DNA of 64,000 nucleotides from Membranipora membranacea (Eukaryota; Bryozoa; Gymnolaemata; Cheilostomatida; Membraniporidae), in the NCBI GenBank assembly GCA_914767715.1, contig OU612065.1, forward strand, positions 9,732,001-9,796,000, given 5' to 3'. Made by a program: the position numbers and the translations under genes. Position 1 is the stretch's first letter, and each line of letters starts with the position of its first letter. Below the pieces are notes generated by a model that was not told where the DNA came from, did no database searches, and worked only from the letters and a program-made list of their open reading frames with translations. Below are positions 12,259 through 25,141 of this stretch, one piece after another.

Positions 12259-15200
12259 ATGGCTACTAAAGGAGGTGGTGAGTTGATAGTTATTAGAGGT
12301 TATATAGAGGAGAGGTTACAGCAATGAAGGGAGTTCATTGAATAGTCTGTCAGTTCTCAGTACCAACAAAATTTGTTGTTGGTTGAAAACTTGTGTTTAT
12401 GATGATTTAGTTTACACCCCTCCAATAATAAACAATGAAAAGGTTTGCTTTCTATGTATTTATTTGGTTGATTCTTCAGATGAGTAGATCGCGTGCGGAT
12501 GTATAGTCTCCTTTAATTGCAATATACAGAGGGTTACTGTCACTTTTTACGTAGCATTAGTGTTTTATTGTCTGTATGTCTGTTTTAGACTGAAGTATGT
12601 ATGTCTGGTCTGAGTGTACTGTAGTTAGATGCTAGTCTGAATGTATGCTGTAATAGTATCGGGTTGGCCGACAGAAACGACTTGCAAATAACCTAAAAGT
12701 CATTGTCAAAAGTCATTGAGTCAGTAGTCATTACTTACTTACTTACTTCCCAATTAATCCTAACCGCCTAGCCTAATAGGGTGGGCATGCAGGATATATT
12801 AACCAGCTGTGGGTCGATGTTCATTGTGGTGTGCTGTTGCGGTTGGTGTGCCAATGATGTTTTTACGTTCCATGAAAAAACTTAGAAAATAATAATCCAG
12901 AAAAAAACACACTAATGTGAAAAACTCACAAAAAGAAAACATAACGTAAAAACTGCTTGCCGAACACTGCTAGTTGATCGCCACTGGTCAATGGTGTTTC
13001 ATTTACGGGCTACAGAACATATCAACAATACAAGTATACGATGCACTCGAAATGGTGCACTTTGGGGTGTATACTAACAACTAGTTAATGGCAAATGCTC
13101 AATTCATACCGTAAACCCTCACCTATAGATCGCGCGACTTAAAGGTGAAGGCGGCTATAAGAGAGTAGTATATAGACGCGACTATCATTTGAAGCATTAT
13201 TATATTTAGTTTGGATCAAAACCTCTTACAATCACCGAAGATGAATAGTTCAGTGGTAGAGCGTTCGACTTGTAAACATGGAGTTGTGAGTACGAAACCC
13301 ACTGAGGGCAGTTTTTTTCCCAAAACTACTTAGTTCATTTGTAGTGAGTGTAGTGTAGTGAGTGTCTTAGAGCGGTGGGGTGTCTTATAGCTGTGGGGTG
13401 TCTTATAGCTGGAGCATTTTTATTTTTTCTGAGGGGGGTGATTCACTTATAAGTCCGGTGACTTATAGGTGAGGGATTACGATATAAATATACAACTCAC
13501 CGAATTACACTATTCTACTTCTGAATCGACAACCATCAAAATAATTTAATCCTGATCGACCTGTCCTGTTACGGCAATGAAATAAACCTTTAGGTTTAGT
13601 TCATTGGTTACGGTGATATCAAACCTAGAGATAGACAAAAACACGGGTGAGAGACATCGTCAGGATAGAAAAACATATACAACATAAACAGTACAAGATA
13701 TAAACTCGCAACCGCAATCACACAATCATCTTGGTTAGGTTTACTTAGCTGATTGCATATTCTGATTTTGTTGGTGTTTTTCTTGTTGTTTTTCTGTAGG
13801 TTTTTCTTGTTATTATAATACTATCTAATTAGATGCAGTCAGTATTAATACTGAATATGTGGCTAGGTATCTGTGTGCTGTTGCCACATATTTCAGCTCC
13901 AATTAATGTCTGATGTGCTCAGTTCTCTTGGTGGGTCAAGAGTCCCCGAGCTAAGCTCTTCACTTGCTATTAATACTTCATTTACTCTCCCTAATCATCC
14001 ATGTTCATTCATGTATGAACTAGGGGTCCTCATTAATACTGTTAACATATTTGTAATACATTGTAGCTGTCTTCTCATCACGTTCATGAGAAGACGACTA
14101 GCAAAAGTAATACCTAAATTCCTCATACTCACAATCTCTACTAGCATTTACATTACCTGTAACCACATTCATCTAAACTCGTTCACAACATCCATAATAT
14201 AAAGGTATTAGAGGTTAGAAGACGAGAATGTTAGTTAGTTTAGCGTAGGATTTTCAAATTATACTTCAATCTCACCTCTGACCCGATTGAAATAACTGTG
14301 TCGCCACTGATTTATGTTTTGTGTCCAACTGATAACTTTACCTCTGGTATTATGGTGTGCAGTAAACCGAATGTATGTATTTAACTTGATGTCATACAGT
14401 CCTGCCTCAATCTTACGTAGGAAAAGTATGTCTAGCTCATCCCTCCTGTTTTGAAGAGAAATGATATCATTACGAGACATGTAATCAGTCACACTGTCAA
14501 GTTTTTTCATATGGTATGTCCACCTTACAGCCCGTCTTTGCACCTTTGCAATAGCGTTAATCAAACCAACATTATGGGGTGACCATACTGGTGTAGCATA
14601 TTCTAAAATTGGGCGTACAATAGTTTTAAATGCAATAAGCTTGGTCTTACAAGGGGCCTCGGCTAAGTTGCGTCGGATTAAACCAGTCATGCCTCATGGG
14701 CCTGCAAAAATGTGCCCACCTACTGCTCAGACCGCATGTGCCCCCAACCCAATAGATGTTGTTGTATATATTAATCAAACAATTGACCAAAAACTAATTT
14801 TATATATCATGTTTATTATCAAACACATTTCTTCAATGTCTGTGTGTCTATTGTTATGATGATAACGCTCAGACTAGGCAAGGGTTATTATATGACCCTT
14901 GGACTAGGTAACACATTTTGACCATCGATCCAGCCAGTTGTTCATCAGTGGGGTCATTGGCATAAGGAGTTTGCCAGCCCACTGCCCACCTCAGAGGTGG
15001 CAGTTCACAGGCTGGCAAACTCCTTATGCCTATGGTCATTGGTTACTTAGGGATTTGTGGGCAGCTTGAACTACGCTATTGACATGCACAACGCTCTATC
15101 TGCATATATTGTTGTAGTGTGGCAATGGGCCATGATGGTTGGATCGCAGTGACTGTCACTATTACTATGCCCAATAGCACCCCCGTTGACTGCCATTATA

Positions 15201-16986
15201 CAGTGGTTTTTGGCACTTGCCTTACCTCCTATATACTGTCTTCCTATGAGAGCTTAGCTCACATCCCAAGTTGAGATGCTGAGTTGCTTTCGGTCCCATT
15301 CATACATTGGATCTTTTAATGAAACCATCTTTGTCTCTAGTTATAAACTTTAATGTCTGCTTTCCAGTTGGGCAAATCAGTGCTATTAATTGAAACGGAG
15401 AGACCATTGATCAGCCTGCCGTTGAAATTTCCTCATGAACAAGAAACATAGTGTGCATAACTCTACATATCAAATTTTGAAGGGTTGAATCTGAAAGAAA
15501 TTGGATTTTTGAAAAGCGTCTTCCAACAAAAGACAGGCACCCCGCGTCAAGGCAGTGTTTGTAAGAACTCGCGCGGCAGTTTAACTATTGACAGTAATGT
15601 CTTCAACAATCCTGAGCACAGCCTTGCTGGACTGGAAGAATATTCTCATATTTGGTAAGCGTAACATTTGGCAAGTCTGTCTTCTCATTCTTTAGTCAAT
15701 TAGTCTAATTACGCCAATAAGGCAACTAAGCTTTGTGGTCAGCTGCTTCGTATTAAGGCAAATAAACTTATGTTCGGCTAATGTTTTCAATTCGTGTTAC
15801 AGGATCATGTTTATTTTCCACCTCAACAAACATGACTCCACTAAAGCCAAGGTGAAGGTTCCTCGTCTGGATGGTGCTAAGAAAGGGGTGTTCTCATGTA
15901 GAACCCCGTATCGACCCTCTCCTATAGGACTCACTCTCGCTAAACTAGAAGCTATAGAAGGTTAGTAGTTAATATAGCGGTAACCAGATAATTTGGCTGC
16001 TAGATTGAAATAACCATTAGCTTCATTATAATGCACTGTTTTTGGGCGGTTCAAACATTAGCTGTATGCTGTACAAGATTTTGAATAGTTTTGATAGTAA
16101 TAACTGGATTTGTGGTGCAGACATAGTGTATATTTTAACTCAAATTTTGTGTGTAATATGCAAAGGCCTGAGTTGTTTGATTATGAGGATTTGAAAACAA
16201 TTCCAGGCATATTTTTTTGTGTTCATGACCTTATGGTGTGTGGGATACTGGCTGTGGTTTGCCTAATCATAGAAGCAGAAAATCCGTTTTTGTGGGATCA
16301 AAAACTACAATAAAAATATAATTTGTTTGTGAGGTGGCATCTGTCAAGATTACCTATATATAATAGTATCAAATAACAATCCTGCCCGATTTCTTTTCCT
16401 TTTTATAGCATTGGCTGTTCATTTTCTTAAAGGTGCTACAATACATGTGAGTGGGATCGACATTGTTGATGGCACACCTGTGTTGGATATAAAACCTTAT
16501 GTAGCAGCCTATGATATGCCTCAAGACTCTCCAAGTGATGCTGGTGATTCATCACTGTTGCTGCAGAAAGAAGATAAACCCTGTAACATATTACAAGACG
16601 GTGCTGGGATCGAAAGGTCAGACAAAAGTGTCTACGCTGCTGATTGGCTGGCAAAATGTGACAATGATTCTCAGCTAAAGGTGGAGTTTACAGATAGATC
16701 ACTAAGGCAGCTGTCCCTATTCCACAGTGATTGTGCGGGTGATAGTGCATACAAATTACAGTTTTTGCAAAACACATCTGAGGCTCAGCAGGCCATTACC
16801 GATGTGCTGATAGGTGATCCCAGATCTGCATACAGGCGAAAGTCCTGTGCTGATAGACTTTATTATTTTATTTGTGACTCCATGCACATTACATGTTGGT
16901 TTGACGAAACAATCGCTGAGGTTTTGAAAATACAGCCTGTAAGTTTTATAAATCTTGAGGAGATAGGAAATAAAGGTTGTGAATGA
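12259..16986 (+). CDS. TRMO: tRNA (adenine-37-N6)-methyltransferase, TrmO/UPF0066 family
   Basis: TRMO uses S-adenosylmethionine to add the N6-methyl group to t6A at position 37 of certain threonine tRNAs. Exons: 12259-12277, 15483-15654 (or start 15498), 15803-15960, 16433-16986, giving about 295-300 residues. Family signatures are clear: KTGTPRQGSVC, then VFNNPEHSLAGLEEYSHIW (the PEH...GL..FSH.W core), YRPSPIGLTLAKLE, GIDIVDGTPVLDIKPYV, and the C-terminal DPRSAYRRK...DRLYYF...CWF block. It is shorter than the vertebrate protein (about 440 residues) because the central linker is small. The 19-base first exon (MATKGG) is placed by phase only: it ends in phase 1 and both possible acceptors of exon 2 need that. 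For exon 4 the acceptor at 16432 gives LEAIEGATIHVSG, which fits the family better than an upstream AG. The identity is firm; exon 1 is an inference. Confidence 0.93.
13110..13481. mobile_element. short terminal-inverted-repeat element carrying a tRNA-like unit
   Basis: The left end reads CGTAAACCCTCACCTATAG and the right end is its near-exact reverse complement (CTTATAGGTGAGGGATTACG). The ends are about 370 bases apart, inside TRMO intron 1. There is no coding capacity, so this is a MITE-like element. Short reiterations of GTGTCTTATAGCTGTGGGG lie near the right end. A tRNA-like stretch lies between the ends (separate entry). A target-site duplication was not clear. Confidence 0.6.
13241..13310 (+). 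repeat. tRNA-like (Thr-type) sequence inside a TIR element
   Basis: The stretch has an A-box-like TAGTTCAGTGGTAGA, an anticodon-arm-like CGACTTGTAAACATG whose seven-base loop would carry TGT, and a T-arm-like GTGAGTACGAAACCCAC. The acceptor stem does not close well and the B box is imperfect. It is more likely a tRNA-derived repeat than a working tRNA gene. Confidence 0.45.
14259..14690 (-). pseudogene. non-LTR retrotransposon reverse-transcriptase C-terminal fragment
   Basis: This 143-codon open stretch shows the typical end of a LINE reverse transcriptase: LIRRNL, then a long helix leading to VRPILEYATPVWSP, followed by KVQRRAVRW, a SVTDYM block and LQNRRDELDILFLRKI. The catalytic palm motifs (including YADD) and the endonuclease are absent, so it is a 5'-truncated dead copy. 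It sits antisense in TRMO intron 1. A related but distinct fragment is at 40030-40353. Confidence 0.85.
14958..15030. repeat. hairpin with about 21-base arms
   Basis: The left arm GGCATAAGGAGTTTGCCAGCC is mirrored by GGCTGGCAAACTCCTTATGCC across a loop of about 30 bases, which also contains a shorter palindrome (CCACCTCAGAGGTGG). It probably represents the end or remnant of an inverted-repeat element in TRMO intron 1. A looser relative (GAGGGAGTTTGTGACAT... / ...ATGTCTCAAACTCCCTGC) occurs at 24262-24316. Confidence 0.7.
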
Positions 16987-18636
16987 GTTTCTATACCCTT
17001 TTTCTACTTGCATTTATGAAATATTATTTCCATAGACTTGATATAGTAGATGAGCCAGTAATTACATATCAAATAGGAGTTATCATCTCAGTTCATATGT
17101 GGAGAAAACTACTAATATACACAGCTTATCAGAGATTTGAGATAACAGTGGAGACAAAGTTCACTTCTGGTGATTAGTGGGTTGGCTCTCTAGATTAGTG
17201 GTGATCATATGCTTAGTGAATATTGTGTTAGTTAATATCAGAAAATAGCTGATGCAGTAGATAGCGGTCATATTCAATTCTGATGCTGAACTGTTTGCCA
17301 TATAAACAATCACACCACTCAAACTATACATTCTGATATAAGGTAATTATAGATATTGCTAATCCTCCGGTTACCTATTGAGCAAATGCCATGAAATATT
17401 GCCTATGTAAATTAAAATTCATGTGATAGTCATAATATTCAATGTTCCTACTGATATACATGGCATGTCATGTGTTATACCACTTAATATTCTCCCTGTT
17501 TCTTATCATTGATTTTTGTGTAAAATTTCAATCATTTGTTTTGCCAGCCCACTTGGCATGATATAGGAGAGGTGTATTATCATTGTTATCCTACTGATGA
17601 CAGCCTCTTGAGACAGTAGTTTGTACTTGTGGTGATATACTCTAACTTGTTATCTATGGCTCAGCAAAATTCTACTACAGGTTAGTAGAATGGTCTAGAT
17701 GTGCTTTTACATGCATATTATTTACAACATGTCTCGATTGAAGAAATTTATAAATCGTGTTCAATTTCGTTGCAAAATATTTACTGTGCACAGACTATTT
17801 ACTTTCAGCTTGTGCATATAACCAAGGAGTACTTGATATAACAGTACATAGTACATATTGAGATATAATGATGGACAAGATAGTTTGTTTGATCAGTTTA
17901 GTCGATGTTCATTCTAAACAAAAACTTTGGTCATTGAGCACCTTGATAAAACTATAGCTATGCATTTTCCTTCTACGTGACCACAACCCTGAAGGGAATA
18001 GAGTGACTGTAGAGATAAAAGCTGTAGCGTGATGAGAGCTGAGTGTTTATAATAAGCTAAATCTCTTAATTCCAAACAAACTCTGCTTTTGTAACAAAAG
18101 AAAGATCAATAATTAGGGATAGGTTAGGTTAAATCAAGAGTGCTTTTAGTGCCTAGCCTATCATAAGCTGCTGTATTGTGGCAGATTTGGTAGAGACTTG
18201 ACTAGTTATGTGGCAGGCAGTATCTGTTGTGGGTATTTTCTGTTGGCTGTCCTCAATAAGGCTCATATATCATTGATTTTCCGAACAGATCTAATTACAA
18301 CCTACTGCTCGTATCAGCGACGAAAATCATTAGAGTTGGCTATTGAATATGCTGACAACACTGTAATAGCAGCCTTTGATACTCAACCTGTAGTGACATA
18401 CATTGGATTGTCTGATTGTATCATTACATTGGCGGCAGAGGCAGCGATTAATATTCAGCTGGACAGCTGAGCAGCATGCAATCATTCTAGGACTTCTCAA
18501 ATCACGCTTCTGGCTCTTGATCAGCAGCTACTGGGCTGTGACCTGAAGCTATATTGATATTAGCAGCAGCTTTCGTCTAATTTTCAATCTAACATTTAGT
18601 ACTACTCGCTGCTATTACTTGTTGGTCGTTGTTATC
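16987..18636. other. intergenic region between TRMO and TPD52-like gene
   Basis: This is 1.65 kb of AT-rich sequence between two rightward genes. It should hold the TRMO 3' UTR and the promoter of the next gene. Open stretches such as 18198-18470 show no recognisable domain and no coding-like composition. I see no clear repeat or RNA gene. Confidence 0.4.
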
Positions 18637-21600
18637 ATGACTGATAGGGAGGCGCTAACAGACTCGTCTAACTATGCACAGTATCTCACTCTTGTACATT
18701 CAGATAGTTTTGATAAGGATGAGGCTGCTGATAAGGAGACTCTGAATACAGAGCAGGCTAATCCGCTAGCTAATGGTTAGTATAGATTTATTGTCATTTT
18801 TATAATTAAATAACGGTTTTTTCTGCACTGCGCAAGCAATTCTGTTGAGGAACAGCATAAATTGAGCTTGAACTTTTTGCAGGAGATGATATTGGTTTTG
18901 ATTTGAAAGGATCATAAACCTTATGTATTATTGCTTGTCTAGTCAATGCAGGCGTACGAAGCCTAACATCACGCTGTTGGCTAAAAGTTGAATGGTTGAA
19001 ATGATTCATCACTGTTTCTCAATTCAAAGCCGCAAAAGTTTTTTCTGAATACTATACAGTCTGAGATAAATATTTGTTCTATAAGTTCTATAATACATGG
19101 TCTTCCCTTGATTACAGGCGATGGTGCTAGTGATGTTGACAGAGAGGCTCTTAATGAAGAACTGGAAAAAGTGAGTTAGGAATACTTACCATTTTTTATG
19201 GATTCCCAACTAATCGACAGCCACCTTCCCATGAGTGCATACGAAGGTGATCATGGTCGTGGGAGGTACCATTTCTTTCTCAGTTACGATCTGCTTTCAT
19301 TTCAAAAATTTTCATTGCATCAACGGACCATTGTAATGTATGCTTGATATTGGGTTATGACAAGTAAGAAAATTGCATGATTTCCCGATAGAATTATCAA
19401 TCATGTCACATGGGAGGACTACTTCTCAAAATGTAAGCAAAACTCTCCTCTAATTTTTATTAGATTTTCGCAACTCGTGATGTTGCCTGTATATTTCTAA
19501 TTGTTAACCTTGTGAGTTCTACCTGCCTCGATTCTAATACTCTCGGGATTTGAAGTCTATTATAATCTCACCGATGTGGCATTTCAGCAATGTATAATAA
19601 AGACTTTATGTTTGGCAATCAATATAAACAGTAGCACAACCTTTAATTGTAATACCCCGCTGACTTCCTACGCTGTCGGGTAAAACACCTGGTGAGAGCG
19701 TTGTGAACAAATTGGGATGATTGTCGAAGAACTGACAATTTTTCCCACTTGTTTATATTATGCTGTACAACAATCATATTGTATGTACAAAAATAAGCTC
19801 AACGCTAATTGAAGTGGTATCTATTTTGAGTTCTTGTACCTGTCCCGTTCCAGTGATAGGGGAGTTAATTTACATTAGACTGTTAAACATGAGTGTAAGT
19901 CTGCTTAGTAGACAGTTACTATATCTAGTTCTCTTATCAATACCATTGTGCTTCTCATATCATCAGATCGATGCAGAGATAAAAACATTAAAGACCGTTC
20001 TGGCCTCCAAACAGAAGAGAGCTGCCGATATAAGGAAAACACTGGGGTCCACCATAGTCACAGATATGAAAGATAAAGTGAAAACCATCCAAGAATCTGA
20101 TGTGTAAGTGCCTTCAATTACCATGTTCATTGATCACACAGTTTTGATTTTGTTTATCATTTTTTGTACTTCAGAGATTAATTTCATCAAAACTATTTTT
20201 CAAAATAGTATCCGATGGGAGAGAGTAATTGCTCATTCCCTATTACACTCTGCTCATACAATGCAAAACTATGAGGAAATAATAATTATACTCTATGATA
20301 ACATCGTATAGAATCTTCTAGCATCTGTATTGCCTGCTTCTAGTCTAAGAGTTAAATAATCTGAGTAAATCATTATTGTGGGCAGTGGTAGATCAAGCAT
20401 GATGCAATTTGCCTGCATTTAGGGTTTGAGTTGTCGGCAGCTCACCAGTAGAATGGGAATAAACCGGACTGAAGGCAAATTGGATCCAACTTGTTCTAGG
20501 GCAGTGGGTGGTCACTCAATAACATCTCCCACCCACGATTTAGCTCTATAGATAGGACCTCGTGTCAAGATGATGCAGCAAAATTATTACATAATACAAA
20601 TGTGGCATATTTTCCAACATCAGCAGGATGTGTATGCACTTTATAGCAGTACAATGTACATATATGCTCAAACAGGGCAGGCAATGTAGCTGAATATGGC
20701 TAGACAAAATTATAGTCTGTAGTCTAATTTCGGCAAGTTGATTTCTACACTAGCATTATTTGTGTAGTTTCCCTTGTTCTTCGATCTAGCATTGTAATTT
20801 AACTTAGTGGTTACCCAGTTTATTTTTTTATGTGTTACCTCTGAGCGTTTATTGCGACTTCTTTTGATATTTCTTCAGATAGAAAAACGAAAATTTGTGG
20901 TGAAGATATACTGTATGCCCTATGTTTTTAAACAGCACCTTAATATTTCAATTTTGAATTTCTGAATATTTACCTGACTGAGTATGGTTAAAATTGTGTG
21001 TTTATAAAAAGGTGGGCAGTTTGTAAAATGATTTGATTACGAGAAGTCTAATTAAGCCTTTCATCAAATGGCGATTAACACTCATTGTATAAGGTCGTGA
21101 AGGATATGTAATGGAAATCTCAATTTCACTTTACCAACTTCTTTTACCATTTTACTTTTTTGTTTTGCAATAAAACATTGTTGGTAAACTAACCAGGTAT
21201 ACAAAACCTTTTACAGAATAATGCGAACAAACCAGGCGTTCAAGTCAGCTGGTGAGAAAACGAGTGCAGCCTTCTCTAACTTTGGTAAAAAGATGGTAGA
21301 TGTTAAGTGAGTATCATGAAATACAATGCTATCTTTGTATCAGAACACCAGTGCATTAAATGTATGGGTGATCATGCGATTTGGCTCTCCAATACAGCTG
21401 TTCAGTGCATACCATAGACTTAATAATATTATTAAGTCTATAGTGCATCCTGATTTTGGTGTTATTTTGGAGTTGTCTTCCGTATTTTTACTTTTGCCGC
21501 CGTTCACCTGTTATATTGTCACATTGTAGTTCTAAGCTGAGAGAGAGTATTGGCACTTCCTTTAACAATGTCAAGGTGAGTTTCACAATTCTTTCATCTT

Positions 21601-24600
21601 ATTACCCAACAACCTAATGCCTAATACCTGTTGAGACTCCATACTTTTAAAAACCGTTACATGTTTAAATATTTTCATTCCTCCTGAAGCAAGAGTAATA
21701 AACCCTTGCACACCACCTACCTGTTTAAGAGTCTTGATGGTGCATCTTATGTCACTTATGTCACCTTCCCTGGTCAGCTATTTAAGAAAAAAGAATAGAA
21801 ATTATAGCCACTTGTGGGCGGATAACAGAAGAGAAAGCATCGATGAGCTTTGTTCAGTGTTTGAGTGCGCTATATTAGGCTGGCATGACGATAATGTAGA
21901 CGTTGCCTCTTTTATTTTTAGAAATCCAAATCGTTGTTTGCGCTGCCTTCAGCGGTAGGTTTCATGTTGTAATAATGTTGTTAATCAAATTTGTGAGTAG
22001 TAAATGAAGCGTGGTTCCTTATTGTGATTAAATTGGACTCGGCCATTTTTTTCTATAACCAATTTGCTGAAATAAGAGTTCAGACTTAGCAGGGCTTTTG
22101 CAGTGTAAAAATCTCTGTATAACTATGCAGCGGTCTCAGCTAATCCCTTTACATGAAACATACAAGAATAGCAAGTTTTGTGGTTGATTCAGTAATAGTT
22201 TTATGCTGATGCGCCATTGTTTCTTCTTTTTTTATGCAGCAGTCCACCGAGTCGCTTACAGGAGGTGTGTCATCTGTCACTGTTGTCACTGTCTATATTT
22301 TTTTATGAGTTTGCTCAGTTTTAAGATGATTTGAATTTTTTCTGGGTGTTTTCAAAGGTTATCATTAGCTTACACAGATTAACCCTTACTTTTCAGAGAA
22401 TTCGCTAAAAGTTTCTCATCTAAAATTGGGGTGATGAATTTTATAGTTGATACACTTTTTGCGAAAACTTAAACAAAATCACAATCTGTCTGATGGTCAT
22501 GTTGGATTGGGAACTAGCTTTCTAAAAAAGCGACCTTTCTTTCTTCATTTGTTGAGCCAGAAAAAAAAAGTTTTATAGTAGGCAATTATGTTGTTGAAGC
22601 CTTTGCCTTTAATAACGCCAACAGATACTTAGAGTCACATGGCCTGGGCTGGTTTTTTAGACTCCGGAATTACCTCGTCCTGTATAAGTTCGATTACCGG
22701 TCACCATTGGAAATACAATACATCTGTAATTGGGTCAGACTGCCTCACATAAAAACGTGAATGGTGAAGTTGGTGACTAAAAAAGCTGTCGATCAGGGAC
22801 GTCGGCAATCTTTGTTCACAGAAATGTTTGGGCACATATGTAAAACACTGCTACAAAGAGCCACTGCGAAAAATGTTCGTAGTAAGGACACCAACTTACA
22901 ATGTGAGAGGTTTAACCATAAACATTTAAAACAATCTGTTAAACATAGTGATCGAAAATGTTGTAAAGCCACTTTTAAAGATGTTGAATTAAACTCCACA
23001 GGGCAACGGGAAATGAGGCGACTGTTAATACTGCTTCTGGTGTTTCAGCAGACACCTGCAGCAGCACATTACAGCTCCTCCATAGATGCTGTCACTTAAA
23101 TCAATATAAATTTTTTCTAGCGCAGAATCATTGCATGGCCAATATTGATATCATAGCAAAATTTTTCTTAGGTTTTTCAAGTGCTGCCTTGCTTTGCAAA
23201 GCTGTCTTCTCCTCTTTTTTTCATCATGCTTGACAACTTTAAAGTTTCTCACTTTTAAAGGAGTGATGATCTGTATTTGAATAGATGAGAACAGAACAGA
23301 AATTCATGAGGAAAAATGGCATATTGGTTCCTTCATTATCACAAGTTCATGTCGATCAGTGATGTTTTTATTGCATGTTAGCTGCACACTAAGCCAGCAC
23401 TGAGCTGTAAACCAATACTCTAAACATTTTGTGTGTGTGATGCCAAGTTTAATTTCCATTTACCTTAGAGGAGTAAACACCAGCTTGAGTTTAGCTTCGG
23501 TAGTTTGGAGGTGACTAAGTATTCGCTCGCATAATTTTTCACTAGCTGAGTTAGGAGTTTATGTTACGAGGTAGAGGTAGAGTACTGTTTGCTAGCTATA
23601 AATATTGCTGTTTCAAGCCTTCCATAAGGTGAACATTCCTCCTCTAGGGTGCATGAACTTTTATTTTCTATGCTATTATTATGCTATTATTTTATATTAT
23701 ATTATAAATGCTATTAACATAGATATATATCACTGTTTGAAAAGGACAGATTCATCAAAAATTTTGAGCTCAAAACTTTTACTACTTTTCCTGCTACTAA
23801 AATTTCTCACCTTATTCGACAGGCTCGGGTGAACAGTGGGAGCAGATTTGAACGAATGACATCAGAAGAACCAACGACATCTCCTACCAGCCCAACTGCT
23901 ACTTCTAAAGATTTACCTACTTCTACAATCGCAGATGAGGTACAGAGTGGTGGATCGCTTAGCTAATGATTTGGCCATCACTTACAATTTGTCCAATACA
24001 AATTTGTCTGAATTTTAATTTATACTTATGCTTCTACTGTGATTACTGTGATTGTTGTGATTTTTCTTCCGTCGCCAGTTTATACTAAAAAATATTATCT
24101 CTGTATGTGGCATCTACAATGATATAAATTAATTACTATAATAATTCTAGCAATGCAATCAGTTGATACTAGAATTACCTCATTGTCATTTTGATTTCCA
24201 TATAATAGTTATCTTCCCTTGGGGAAAGCAACTTCTAACAGTTTGCGCTATGAATTGCCTGCAAGAGGGAGTTTGTGACATATCCCAAAAGGGCATGTCT
24301 CAAACTCCCTGCATGCAGCTTCGATGATTGCCCATGATAATTAAATTTTTTATCTATGATTCATGTGACTGTAAATGAAACAAACTTATATCCAATCCTT
24401 AACATTTGAAAATAATATAAAAGCGAAAATTTGATGCACATTGCTCTTTATTATGATTCCATGGTTGTGGCTATATTTCCAAAGAATTGTTCTAAACTCC
24501 TCATCTGTACTGTGGGTGACCTTATTAGGTCTTATTAGAATCTAAGAATCTGATGAAAAATTCTGTATCTCAAAATCAATGTGAAGTGCGTTTTGTGTGT

Positions 24601-25141
24601 GTGTGTGTGTGTGTGTGTGATTAAATTGAATGACCTGGGCATTGGGTTTAGAGAGTTAAAAATAAAAAACAAGTTTTGGTTTTAAAAAATTGCCATGTGT
24701 ATTTCAGAAATTACACAAATTAGATCTTCAAATGCCTTTCCTGCTATTGAATATTTGGATGATACACATGGTAGGTTTTCCCACTTCACCGACGCGATGA
24801 TTGCTTGGGCAACACTTTCCAACTTGGATTACTTGGGTACTGAAATACCTTTCTGATTGTAATTTCATAATTGATATGTATATGTATACCGCTATAGTTG
24901 TCTAGCAGATAAGATATGGCTCATATAAACCAGCTGCCATCATGGTAATATCATTATACAAATTATGCATATATACACAGAGTCCCTGTGCTTGAATAAT
25001 CCCGAGGCCCCAATGACACTCTTTTATGGAAATGTTCAATTCAAAGGATGCCTTTGTTCTTGAGCTGAGACTGAGATGTCTTTTATTTTACTTTTATAGG
25101 ACGTTAGCCTTTACACAGACCTGGATGACACTCCATATTAG
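18637..25141 (+). CDS. TPD52: tumour protein D52-family (TPD52/D53/D54) coiled-coil protein
   Basis: TPD52 proteins are small coiled-coil adaptors that dimerise and act in vesicle traffic. Exons: 18637-18775, 19118-19170, 19967-20103, 21217-21306, 21530-21575, 21922-21954, 23823-23939, 25100-25141, giving about 218 residues with all phases matching. Signatures are LNEELEKIDAEIKTLKTVLA with KQKRAADIRKTLG (family: EEI.TL..VLAAKE..., ...IKRKLG), then AFKSAGEKTSAAFSNFGKKM and SKLRESIGTSFNNVK (family: SQAGQKASAAFS.VGS...KL.D.K). The end is Ser/Thr-rich and acidic (DLDDTPY). The family carries alternatively spliced inserts at this place, and the 33-base exon 21922-21954 fits that pattern. A further micro-exon candidate at about 22245-22266 (STESLTG) has the wrong phase for the next exon and is left out. 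Paralogue within the family cannot be told. Confidence 0.9.
24595..24620. repeat. (TG)n microsatellite
   Basis: An uninterrupted run of about twelve TG units lies in the last intron of the TPD52-like gene. Confidence 0.95.

Noticed and set aside
13241-13310. Functional tRNA-Thr gene
   Set aside because: The acceptor stem does not pair and the B box is imperfect. It lies inside a TIR element, so it is listed as tRNA-like.
18198-18470. 90-codon open frame upstream of the TPD52-like gene
   Set aside because: Composition looks random and no acceptor or donor links it to the gene.
22761-23099. 112-codon open frame in a TPD52 intron
   Set aside because: No recognisable domain, no homologous block and not needed for phase. 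Probably chance, though a small nested gene cannot be excluded.
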